Below are positions 1 through 5,788 of a stretch of 6,600 nucleotides of DNA, in pieces (position 1 is the stretch's first letter; the number at the start of each line of letters is the position of its first letter). The notes under the pieces are model-generated. The model was not told the DNA's origin and made no database searches. It saw only the letters and a program-made list of their open reading frames with translations. The stretch comes from Methylobacteriaceae bacterium (GTDB taxonomy: Bacteria > Pseudomonadota > Alphaproteobacteria > Rhizobiales > Beijerinckiaceae). Location of the stretch: NCBI GenBank assembly GCA_031272615.1, contig JAISTL010000237.1:1-6600 (forward strand), read 5' to 3'. Made by a program: the position numbers and the translations under genes.

Positions 1-101
1 ACCCCCATATATAGGGGCACGACGCGGAGCCGACTTCGCGGCGGGGGCCGGGTTTGGGCTCATCCGGCGCGAAAATCTTGTGGCAGGGGGCAGGAATTCA
101 A

Positions 102-1022
102 ATGCGGAATCCCTATACCGTTCTCGGGGTGGACAAAATGGCGAGCGCGGCGGAAATCAAAAAGGCCTACCGCAAGCTGGCCAAGGCGTTGCATCCGGAT
201 TCCAACCGGTCAGACCCGAAGGCCAAGGACAAGTTCGCCGAGGTGAACGCCGCCTACGAGCTTTTGTCGGATCAGGAGAAACGCCGCCAGTTCGACGCCG
301 GTGAAATCGACGCCGACGGCAACCCCAATTTCCGTTACGGCGCGGCGCAGGACAGTTTCTGGCGCAGCCGCGCCGCCGGCGCCGGCGGCAACCCGTTCGG
401 CGGCGGGCAGGGCGGCTTCCGCTTCAGCACGTTCGAGCAGGGTTTCCCCGAGGACGCCGACTGGTTCAAACAGTTTTTCGGCGGCTTCCGTGACGGCAGC
501 ACCGCCGAGACCCTGCGTCCGCGGCCGAAGAAAAGCCCCGACGTCGAGGTGACGCTGACGGTGACGCTGGAACAAATCGCCGAGGAAAAGAAGGTGCCGG
601 TGACCGTTCCGGGCGGGCGCAAGGTGGAAGTGGCCCTGCCGCGGGATTTGAAGGACGGGCAGACTGTGCGGCTGCGCGGGCTGGCGCCGCAGGCGGGCAC
701 TGCCCCGGCGGGGGACGTGCTGTTGAAAATCGTCATGGCTCCCCACGCCGAGTTCAGGGTTGAAAACGCCAATATCCGCTCCGTTCTGCCGCTCACCATC
801 GTCGAGGCGGTGTTGGGCGCGAGCAAGCGGGTGCACACATTGCGCGGCGATGTGGAACTCACCGTGCCGCCGGGAACGGATTCGGGCAAGGTGTTCCGGC
901 TGCGCCTCAAGGGGCTGCCGACGGGCAAGGGCTACGGCGACCACTTTGCGGCGGTGCAGATTCATCTGCCGGAGGGCGAAGACCCGGATTTGCTCGCCTA
1001 TGCCCGTAAAAAACGGGGATAA
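102..1022 (+). CDS. DnaJ/CbpA-type J-domain co-chaperone without zinc finger
   Basis: Predicted cytosolic Hsp40 co-chaperone that stimulates DnaK ATPase and delivers clients. From ATG 102 it is 306 aa. The J domain covers about residues 3-70 and carries the essential HPD motif at 31-33, just after a basic helix II ([10 protein letters not shown]). A Gly/Phe-rich linker (about 90-140, with NPFGGGQGG) leads into a two-part DnaJ C-terminal substrate-binding region (about 147-298, with [19 protein letters not shown] and [17 protein letters not shown]). No CxxCxGxG repeats are present, so this is a class II (CbpA-like) protein rather than canonical DnaJ. ATG 102 is preferred over the in-frame TTG at 54 because AGGA (92-95) sits 6 nt upstream and homologues begin right before the [12 protein letters not shown] stretch. 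It is followed by a 165-base gap before fabI. The DnaJ-fabI adjacency is, from memory, common in alphaproteobacteria; no functional link is known to me. Confidence 0.93.
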   Translation: MRNPYTVLGVDKMASAAEIKKAYRKLAKALHPDSNRSDPKAKDKFAEVNAAYELLSDQEKRRQFDAGEIDADGNPNFRYGAAQDSFWRSRAAGAGGNPFGGGQGGFRFSTFEQGFPEDADWFKQFFGGFRDGSTAETLRPRPKKSPDVEVTLTVTLEQIAEEKKVPVTVPGGRKVEVALPRDLKDGQTVRLRGLAPQAGTAPAGDVLLKIVMAPHAEFRVENANIRSVLPLTIVEAVLGASKRVHTLRGDVELTVPPGTDSGKVFRLRLKGLPTGKGYGDHFAAVQIHLPEGEDPDLLAYARKKRG

Positions 1023-1085
1023 CGGCAAATCTCAACGCTTTTGTTACGAATTGAAATAAAAATTTAGCGGTTTTACGGGGCGGAA

Positions 1086-1124
1086 CGGCGGAAATCTGCC
1101 GAAAGGGGCTTTTTTCTTGCCCCT
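1086..1124 (+). terminator. Possible terminator or tandem hairpins between dnaJ-like gene and fabI
   Basis: Two adjacent stems are visible. CGGCGG (1086-1091) pairs with CTGCCG (1096-1101) around an AAAT loop, with one G-U pair. AGGGGC (1104-1109) pairs with GCCCCT (1119-1124) around a nine-base loop, TTTTTTCTT. The T-tract at 1110-1118 lies 8 nt after the first stem, so it could act as an imperfect intrinsic terminator for the dnaJ-like transcript. If transcription started in the AT-rich stretch at 1040-1066, the hairpins would instead lie in the fabI leader. The arrangement is not textbook because the T-run is inside the second loop. The rest of the 1023-1187 gap shows no gene. Confidence 0.45.
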
Positions 1125-1187
1125 CTGTCCGTTAAAGAACTGAACGAATCGACAGACAGAATTGAGTTTATTTCCTTGGGTGACGCA

Positions 1188-2024
1188 ATGGTTTCTACAG
1201 CACAACAGACTACGAACGGAATTCTGGCCGGCAAACGCGGGCTGGTCATGGGGGTCGCCAACAATCGGTCCATCGCCTGGGGGATTGCCCGGGCGGCGCG
1301 GGACGCCGGGGCCGAACTGGCCCTGACCTATCAGGGAGAGTCCATCAAAAAACGGGTGGAGCCGCTGGCCGGGGAACTCGGCGCGCTGGTGGTCGGGCAT
1401 TGTGACGTCACCGACGAGGCGACCATCGACGCCGTTTTTGCGGAAATTGAAAAGCGCTGGGGACGCCTGGACTTTCTGGTGCACTGCATCGCCTATTCCG
1501 ACAAGGAAGAGCTCACCGGCCGCTATGTCGGCACTTCGGCGGAAAACTTCAAGACGTCGCTGCTGATTTCCGCCTATTCGTTCACGGCGGTGGCTGAGCG
1601 CGCCGAAAAACTGATGACGGACGGCGGTTCGCTGCTGACGCTCACCTATTTCGGCGCCGAAAAATGGATGCCCCATTACAATGTCATGGGCGTGGCCAAG
1701 GCGGCGCTGGAAGCCTCCATCCGCTATCTCGCCGCCGACCTCGGGCCGAACAATATCCGCGTCAACGCCATTTCCGCCGGGCCGATCAAAACCCTGGCCG
1801 CTTCAGGCGTCGGTGATTTCCGCTATATTCTCAGGTGGAACGAGCTGAATTCGCCGTTGCGGCGCACGGTGACCATCGAGGAAGTCGGCAAAGCGGCGAC
1901 GTTCCTGCTGTCCGACATGGGAAGCGCCGTCACCGGCGAGATTCTGCATGTCGACGCCGGATACCACATTGTCGGCATGAAGAACCCCGATGCGCCGGAT
2001 ATGACCAAAGCCCGCGAAGAGTGA
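1188..2024 (+). CDS. fabI: Enoyl-[acyl-carrier-protein] reductase, NADH-type (FabI)
   Basis: Catalyses the last reduction of each fatty-acid elongation cycle in the cytosol, trans-2-enoyl-ACP to acyl-ACP with NAD(P)H. From ATG 1188 it is 278 aa, slightly longer than typical FabI (about 260-275). Visible motifs are the FabI-type nucleotide-binding loop GVANNRSIAWGIA (22-34), a conserved tyrosine in LTYFGAE (Y154), and the catalytic Tyr-x6-Lys in YNVMGVAK (Y164, K171). The spacing matches the E. coli Y146/Y156/K163 pattern. NAISAGPIKTLAASG follows, as expected for the substrate-binding region. GGGTGA (1178-1183) lies 4 nt before ATG 1188, a modest ribosome site; an in-frame TTG at 1176 is possible but less likely. 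The stop codon overlaps the start of the next gene by 4 nt, which suggests co-translation. Sequence style (NNRSIAWG, HCIAYSDK) is alphaproteobacterial. Confidence 0.96.
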   Translation: MVSTAQQTTNGILAGKRGLVMGVANNRSIAWGIARAARDAGAELALTYQGESIKKRVEPLAGELGALVVGHCDVTDEATIDAVFAEIEKRWGRLDFLVHCIAYSDKEELTGRYVGTSAENFKTSLLISAYSFTAVAERAEKLMTDGGSLLTLTYFGAEKWMPHYNVMGVAKAALEASIRYLAADLGPNNIRVNAISAGPIKTLAASGVGDFRYILRWNELNSPLRRTVTIEEVGKAATFLLSDMGSAVTGEILHVDAGYHIVGMKNPDAPDMTKAREE

Positions 2025-2623
2025 AGGAGACGGCCATTCCGACGCCGACCATCTATTTTATCCGTCATGGTGAAACCGACTGGAATGCCGAGGCGCGTCT
2101 GCAGGGGCAGCGCAACACCCCGCTCAACCCGCGCGGCCTCAAACAGGCGCGGGAGGTCGGCCGCAAGCTGAAAACCCTGGCGCCGGACCGCGCCCGCCTG
2201 GACTTCATCTGCAGCCCGCTGCAGCGCACCCTCGCCACCATGGAGATTGTGCTGGAGGAATACGGCGCGCCGGCGGACGCCTTCCGCACCGACGAGCGGC
2301 TGAAGGAAATCGCCTTCGGCGCCTGGGAGGGCAAGACGTGGCCGGAAATCGCCGCCGAATACCCGCAGGAGCTGGAGGAGCGGCGCAAGGACCGCTGGTA
2401 TTATTCACCCCCCGGCGGCGGCGAGAGTTACGCCATGGTGCAGAACCGCGTCATGGACCTGGTGCGCGAGCTCAGGCGCGATACGGTGCTGGTGTCGCAC
2501 GGCGGCGTCGGGCGGGCGATGCTGGTGGCGCTGGCGCGCTTCCCGCGGCTCCGGGCGCCGCTGGAGGATATCGTCCAGGGCCACATTCTGGTGTTTGAGA
2601 AGGGCAGGGTGCTGTGGGTGTGA
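2021..2623 (+). CDS. Histidine phosphatase / phosphoglycerate-mutase-like protein
   Basis: Member of the histidine phosphatase (dPGM/GpmB-like) superfamily, which transfers phosphate through a phospho-histidine. If started at GTG 2021 it is 200 aa. The signature [10 protein letters not shown] places the catalytic histidine at residue 16. SPLQRT follows, then the acidic residue of FGAWEG (E103), and the second active-site histidine of VSHGGVG (H160). Length suits a small phosphatase rather than a full glycolytic mutase of about 250 aa, and the substrate cannot be read from the sequence. GTG 2021 overlaps the fabI stop as GTGA and has only a weak purine stretch before it. A strong AAGGAGA lies just downstream, 5 nt before an in-frame ATT at 2036, which would give a 195-aa protein starting directly before [10 protein letters not shown]. 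aroC follows after 46 nt, probably in the same operon. Confidence 0.9.
   Translation: MKETAIPTPTIYFIRHGETDWNAEARLQGQRNTPLNPRGLKQAREVGRKLKTLAPDRARLDFICSPLQRTLATMEIVLEEYGAPADAFRTDERLKEIAFGAWEGKTWPEIAAEYPQELEERRKDRWYYSPPGGGESYAMVQNRVMDLVRELRRDTVLVSHGGVGRAMLVALARFPRLRAPLEDIVQGHILVFEKGRVLWV
2024..2030 (+). promoter_or_regulatory. Strong Shine-Dalgarno AAGGAGA lying inside the annotated phosphatase 5' end
   Basis: AAGGAGA is the best ribosome-binding match in this part of the window, yet it lies downstream of the only in-frame ATG/GTG/TTG near the gene start (GTG 2021). At a normal 5-nt spacing it points to ATT 2036. Either the phosphatase uses a rare AUU start, or GTG 2021 is used by coupling to fabI termination and the purine run is coincidental (codons Lys-Glu-Thr). 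Confidence 0.5.
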
Positions 2624-2669
2624 CGCCCTTTGCCCGGGCACAGCAATCATCGACGCGAGGCGGATCATC

Positions 2670-3764
2670 ATGTCGTTCAATACGTTCGGGACTTTGTTTC
2701 GGGTCACCACCTTCGGCGAAAGCCACGGCCCCGCTATCGGCTGCGTGGTCGACGGCTGTCCGCCGGGCCTGCCGCTCAGCGAGGAGGATATCCAGACGGA
2801 CCTCGACCGGCGCCGGCCCGGGCAATCCCGCTTCACCACCCAGCGCCGGGAACCCGACCGGGTGAAAATCCTCTCCGGCGTGTTCAACGACGACACCCTT
2901 GCCGGCGCCGTCACCACCGGCACGCCGATCACGCTGCTCATCGAAAACACCGACCAGCGCTCCAAAGACTATTCGGATATCCGCGACAAGTTCCGCCCCG
3001 GCCACGCCGATTACACCTATCACGCGAAATACGGCATCCGCGATTACCGCGGCGGCGGGCGCTCCTCGGCGCGGGAAACCGCGGCGCGGGTGGCGGCGGG
3101 CGCGGTGGCGCGCAAGGTGATTCACGGTATGCGCGTGCGCGGCGCGCTCATTCAAATGGGTCCGCTGACGATTGACCGGTCCCGCTGGGATTGGGAGGAA
3201 ACGGCGCGCAACCCGCTGTTCAGCCCGGACCCGGTGGCGGCGGAGCACTTCGCCGACTATCTGGAGACCATCCGCCAGGAGGGCTCCTCGGTGGGCGCGG
3301 TGGTGGAAATCGTCGCCGAGGGCGTGCCCGCCGGGCTCGGCGCGCCGCTTTACGGCAAGCTCAGCGCCGACATCGCGGCGGCGATGATGTCCATTCCGGC
3401 GGTCAAGGGCGTCGAAATCGGCGGGGGCTTCGGCGCGGCGCGCCTTCGCGGTGAGGAAAACGCCGACGAAATGTTCCCCGATGACTCCGGCCGGCCGCGC
3501 TTCGGCTCCAACCACGCCGGCGGCATTCTCGGCGGCATTTCCACCGGGCAGCCGGTGGTCTGCCGCTTTGCCGTCAAGCCGACGTCGTCGATCCTGACGC
3601 CGCGGGCGACGGTGACGACATCCGGCGAGGCGGCGGAAATCGTCACCCGGGGGCGGCACGACCCCTGCGTCGGTATCCGCGCCGTCCCCGTCGGCGAGGC
3701 GATGATGGCCTGCGTCCTGGCCGACCACCTGCTGCGGGCGCGGGCCCAGGCGGCGCTGGACTAA
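2670..3764 (+). CDS. aroC: Chorismate synthase
   Basis: Catalyses the last shikimate-pathway step, 5-enolpyruvylshikimate-3-phosphate to chorismate, in the cytosol as a tetramer needing reduced FMN. The protein is 364 aa, a normal full length. All family signatures are present: GESHGPAIG near residues 16-24 (H19), [16 protein letters not shown] around 130-145 (R131), and the C-terminal [12 protein letters not shown] from residue 329. [29 protein letters not shown] and [14 protein letters not shown] also match the family closely. ATG 2670 is chosen because homologues start at the [19 protein letters not shown] stretch, and GAGG (2657-2660) lies 9 nt upstream; an in-frame extension to 2595 runs through the previous gene. 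It sits 46 nt after the phosphatase gene, likely co-transcribed with fabI. The stop codon is followed, in the same frame, by nine codons resembling the end of the downstream ATPase-nuclease gene. Confidence 0.97.
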   Translation: MSFNTFGTLFRVTTFGESHGPAIGCVVDGCPPGLPLSEEDIQTDLDRRRPGQSRFTTQRREPDRVKILSGVFNDDTLAGAVTTGTPITLLIENTDQRSKDYSDIRDKFRPGHADYTYHAKYGIRDYRGGGRSSARETAARVAAGAVARKVIHGMRVRGALIQMGPLTIDRSRWDWEETARNPLFSPDPVAAEHFADYLETIRQEGSSVGAVVEIVAEGVPAGLGAPLYGKLSADIAAAMMSIPAVKGVEIGGGFGAARLRGEENADEMFPDDSGRPRFGSNHAGGILGGISTGQPVVCRFAVKPTSSILTPRATVTTSGEAAEIVTRGRHDPCVGIRAVPVGEAMMACVLADHLLRARAQAALD

Positions 3765-3766
3765 CC

Positions 3767-3794
3767 CGGCGCGGCCCATATTGTCGGCTGCTGA
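3767..3794 (+). repeat. Left copy of 28-bp direct repeat: gene-end remnant of the downstream ATPase-nuclease gene
   Basis: This stretch matches 5608-5635 at 25 of 28 positions, including the identical 14-mer CATATTGTCGGCTG. In the right copy the sequence is the last nine codons of the 523-aa gene, ending TAHIVGC-stop. In the left copy the same frame reads GAAHIVGC-stop and begins one codon after the aroC stop. Weaker similarity continues past the stop codons (GGATT...ACAG in both). It looks like the 3' scar of a lost earlier copy, or one boundary of an inserted module. Confidence 0.8.
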
Positions 3795-3806
3795 GGATTT
3801 GACAGG

Positions 3807-3824
3807 TTGGTGGACTTGGTGGAC
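3807..3824 (+). repeat. 9-bp perfect tandem duplication
   Basis: TTGGTGGAC occurs twice head to tail. It lies in non-coding DNA between the aroC-side direct repeat and the palindromic element. No function is evident; it may mark replication slippage or a small target duplication. Confidence 0.6.
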
Positions 3825-3865
3825 GAATCCCACTCCATTGGTCGACATTTCGCGCCGCCAGTGCC

Positions 3866-3973
3866 GCGTCATTGCGAGGAACGAAGCAATCCAGTTTTTC
3901 ATCCTTGCCGCCTCTCCGCCGTTTGGCGTGACCCACCGCCGGTTCCGCCATCCCAAGCGCGCCGCAATGATGC
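3866..3973. mobile_element. 108-bp MITE-like palindromic element of the GTCATTGCGAGG family
   Basis: The ends form an imperfect 11-bp terminal inverted repeat: GCGTCATTGCG (3866-3876) against the complement of 3963-3973, GCATCATTGCG (10 of 11 match). The left arm continues as GAGGAACGAAGCAATCCAG, a word I recognise from interspersed repeats in many bacterial phyla. Their spurious translations include HCEERSNP and VIARNEAI on this strand and IASFLAMT on the other; all three occur here. ATTGC (3871-3875) and GCAAT (3886-3890) add a short internal hairpin. The right half has diverged from the usual symmetric GGATTGCTTC arm. There is no ORF of its own, so any movement would need transposase in trans. 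No clear target-site duplication flanks it. The right boundary is my inference. Confidence 0.6.
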
Positions 3974-4005
3974 CTCACCGGGGGATTTTCCAGGATACGG
4001 CTTCG

Positions 4006-4034
4006 TTGTTATTTCAGGTGGGATGGGGTATAGT
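4006..4034 (+). promoter_or_regulatory. Sigma70-type promoter for the ATPase-nuclease gene
   Basis: TTGTTA (4006-4011, 4/6 to consensus) and TATAGT (4029-4034, 5/6) are separated by exactly 17 nt. Transcription would begin near 4041, leaving about a 23-nt leader that contains GAGG (4053-4056), 7 nt before ATG 4064. The promoter lies inside the module bounded by the direct repeats, so the gene carries its own expression signal independent of aroC. Confidence 0.6.
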
Positions 4035-4063
4035 GCCCGCGGGAAAACACCAGAGGCGCTGCC

Positions 4064-5635
4064 ATGTCCGATCCGTATGCGATTCCGAAATACTTCAACA
4101 CCGCCGGGCCATGCATCCCCGGGAAACACTATATGCTGGACGCCGCAGCCCGTCTGCCCGAAGCGCTCGACCTGGCGCTGGGAGAAAGATATTTTATCAT
4201 CCACGCGCCGCGTCAATCCGGCAAAACCACGTTGCTGGCCGCCTTGACTGACGGGATTAACGCCGACAACAGGTTTTATGCGTTGTATTGTTCACTGGAA
4301 ACGTTGCAGGGGATAACCGCTCTGAACAGCGGCATCAAAGCTGTTGCCGCCTCGCTGCGCTTTGCCGCCCAGCGTTCGCCGGTTGATGCCATCCGCCGGG
4401 TTGCGTCACAGAAGGTTCATCCGTCGGTCAACACCATTATCGGTGAAACCTTGATGAAGATGTGCAAAGCTCTCGACAAACCGCTTATTGTTTTCTTCGA
4501 CGAGGCGGATTGTCTCTCCGGGCAAGTGCTGATTTCGTTTCTGAGGCAGCTGCGCGACGGTTATGTCAACATGGTCAGGGCGCCTTTCCCATGGTCGATC
4601 TCTCTCATCGGTATGCGGGACGTCCGGGATTTCAAGGCGCAGGTTCGGCCGGAGACGGCGACGCTGGGGTCGTCGAGCCCGTTCAACATCAAAACGGAAG
4701 CGCTGACGCTTACCAACTTCACCGTGGAGCAGGTGGCGGAGCTTTACCATCAGCACACCAAGGCGACTGGGCAGGTGTTTGAGCCCGGCGCGGTGGAACG
4801 GGCGTGGTATTGGTGCGAAGGCCAACCGTGGCTGGTCAACGCCCTGGCGCGGCAGATCGTGGAAAAGGACCTGGCGCTGGACTACAGCAAGCCCATTACG
4901 CCTGAGCACTTCGACGCCGCGGCGGAAACGCTGATGCAGCGGCGCGACACCCACCTCGATTCCCTGCTGGAGCGGCTCAGGGAACCGCGGGTGCGCAAGG
5001 TTTTGGAGCCGGTATTGCTGGGCACGGGTCAAACCGTGCCGTTGTTGTCCGATGATACCAGGTTTTGTTTGGACCTCGGCTTGTTGAAGATGGGCCCGGA
5101 CATGCGGCTCTACCCGGCCAACCCGATTTATCGGGAGGTCATTGTCCGCACTCTCACCTATGACAGCCAGAGCGAGTTGCCGCCAAGCCTGCAGCACCGG
5201 TGGATGGACGGCAAAACGCTGGACATGAACGGGCTGTTGAAGGAGTTTCAGCAGTTCTGGCGGGAGAACTCGGACATCTGGGTGGAGAAATATGACTACC
5301 GGGAGATGGCGCCGCACTTTATTCTGCAGGCGTATCTGCAACGGGTGGTCAACGGCGGCGGGGTGATTTCACGGGAATACGCGCTGGGCCGCGGCCGGCT
5401 AGATGTGTCGGTGAAATACGCCGGCCGGACCTATCCGGTTGAACTGAAGTTGGCCGGGCCGAAGGCGCGCAAGGATGGCTTGGAACAGCTGGAGCGTTAC
5501 ATGGACACCTGCGGCGCTTCCGAAGGCTGGCTGGTGATCTTCGACCGCAACGCGAAAAAGCCCTGGAGCAAACGGATTTTCTGGGCCACGGAAACGCTCC
5601 CCGGCGGCGGCACGGCGCATATTGTCGGCTGTTGA
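4064..5635 (+). CDS. AAA-type ATPase fused to PD-(D/E)XK nuclease-like domain, function unknown
   Basis: A 523-aa soluble protein with no signal peptide or membrane segment that I can see. The N-terminal ATPase has a Walker A-like APRQSGKTT (48-56, K54) and a Walker B IVFFDE (142-147, D146/E147), so ATP binding and hydrolysis are plausible. The middle (about 300-370) resembles the helical or winged region of such ATPases, with a DLGLLKMG...ANPIYREV stretch. The C-terminus has a PD-(D/E)XK-like core: GRGRLDV (D447), then PVELKL (E460, K462), then QLERY (475-479), a QxxxY element as in RecB-family nucleases. All putative catalytic residues are intact. ATG 4064 has GAGG 7 nt upstream and its own promoter. 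The gene separates aroC from ribB and is flanked by direct repeats, with a MITE-like element upstream. Parts of its 5' half look less GC-rich than neighbours. A defence or DNA-processing role is only a guess from the architecture. Confidence 0.85.
   Translation: MSDPYAIPKYFNTAGPCIPGKHYMLDAAARLPEALDLALGERYFIIHAPRQSGKTTLLAALTDGINADNRFYALYCSLETLQGITALNSGIKAVAASLRFAAQRSPVDAIRRVASQKVHPSVNTIIGETLMKMCKALDKPLIVFFDEADCLSGQVLISFLRQLRDGYVNMVRAPFPWSISLIGMRDVRDFKAQVRPETATLGSSSPFNIKTEALTLTNFTVEQVAELYHQHTKATGQVFEPGAVERAWYWCEGQPWLVNALARQIVEKDLALDYSKPITPEHFDAAAETLMQRRDTHLDSLLERLREPRVRKVLEPVLLGTGQTVPLLSDDTRFCLDLGLLKMGPDMRLYPANPIYREVIVRTLTYDSQSELPPSLQHRWMDGKTLDMNGLLKEFQQFWRENSDIWVEKYDYREMAPHFILQAYLQRVVNGGGVISREYALGRGRLDVSVKYAGRTYPVELKLAGPKARKDGLEQLERYMDTCGASEGWLVIFDRNAKKPWSKRIFWATETLPGGGTAHIVGC
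5608..5635 (+). repeat. Right copy of 28-bp direct repeat (3' end of ATPase-nuclease gene)
   Basis: These are the last nine codons, including the stop, of the ATPase-nuclease gene, repeated at 3767-3794 with three mismatches. The offset is 1,841 bp. Recombination between the copies would remove the promoter, the whole gene, the MITE-like element and the tandem repeat, leaving aroC followed by one repeat and then the ribB leader. Confidence 0.8.
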
Positions 5636-5645
5636 TCCGGATTAC

Positions 5646-5658
5646 AGAGGCGGCCTCT
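5646..5658 (+). terminator. Short hairpin after ATPase-nuclease stop, weak terminator candidate
   Basis: AGAGG (5646-5650) pairs with CCTCT (5654-5658) around CGG, 10 nt after the stop codon. No T-run follows, so intrinsic termination would be weak at best. Confidence 0.25.
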
Positions 5659-5727
5659 CGTTCCGACTTCGTTCGTTTACAGGAGCGGAACGCCGGTTCC
5701 GGTGAACTCTTGTTTTGCCTTTTCACC
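5659..5727 (+). promoter_or_regulatory. Structured ribB leader with competing hairpins
   Basis: CGGAACG (5686-5692) can pair with the upstream CGTTCCG (5659-5665). Alternatively its CGGAAC (5686-5691) can pair with the adjacent GTTCCG (5696-5701) around GCCG. The two pairings exclude each other. A third stem, GGTGAA (5701-5706) with TTCACC (5722-5727), has a T-rich loop and shares base 5701 with the second. A poor promoter-like TTGCCT (5715-5720) is also present. I do not recognise the conserved core of an FMN riboswitch. A regulatory role is inferred only from position before ribB. Confidence 0.3.
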
Positions 5728-5749
5728 TGCAATCGGTTATGGAGCCGTC

Positions 5750-5788
5750 ATGATTGGGACGGATGAAAATACGGGGACGGCATCATGA
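5750..5788 (+). CDS. 12-codon upstream ORF overlapping the ribB start
   Basis: ATG 5750 opens a frame reading MIGTDENTGTAS whose TGA (5786-5788) overlaps the ribB ATG as ATGA, an arrangement typical of translational coupling. GGAG (5741-5744) lies 5 nt before its ATG, a good ribosome site. An even shorter frame, MEPS from ATG 5739, ends in another ATGA overlap with this start. The peptide resembles no leader I know. It may be chance, but both overlaps and the Shine-Dalgarno match favour some translation here. Confidence 0.3.
   Translation: MIGTDENTGTAS

Noticed and set aside
3..17. Palindrome-like CCCC-ATATATA-GGGG at the left edge, considered as a terminator or operator
   Set aside because: Arms are only 4 bp, no T-run follows, and the upstream context is missing. 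It could be chance or part of a promoter for DNA outside the window.
3767..3890. CRISPR array or tRNA/integrase attachment site near the repeats
   Set aside because: Only two distant copies of the 28-bp repeat exist, with no regularly spaced units. No tRNA gene or integrase is visible in the window.
2472..3956. 494-aa open frame on the minus strand across aroC and the downstream gap
   Set aside because: It is antisense to an unmistakable aroC and rich in Arg/Ala/His low-complexity sequence. The product matches no family I know. Long antisense frames are expected in GC-rich coding DNA.
3781..4251. Two overlapping plus-strand frames (3781-4251, 3807-4247) covering the aroC-nuclease gap
   Set aside because: They translate the repeat element (the VIARNEAI and HCEERSNP words) and then run out of frame into the ATPase-nuclease gene. 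They are typical false genes made by this repeat.
4406..5341. 311-aa minus-strand frame opposite the ATPase-nuclease gene
   Set aside because: It mirrors the coding frame of a gene with intact Walker and nuclease motifs, and no ribosome site or domain supports it.
5636..5784. FMN riboswitch upstream of ribB
   Set aside because: The leader is short for an RFN element and I do not find its conserved GGGGCGGGGTGAAA-like and ACCGGCGGT-like segments.
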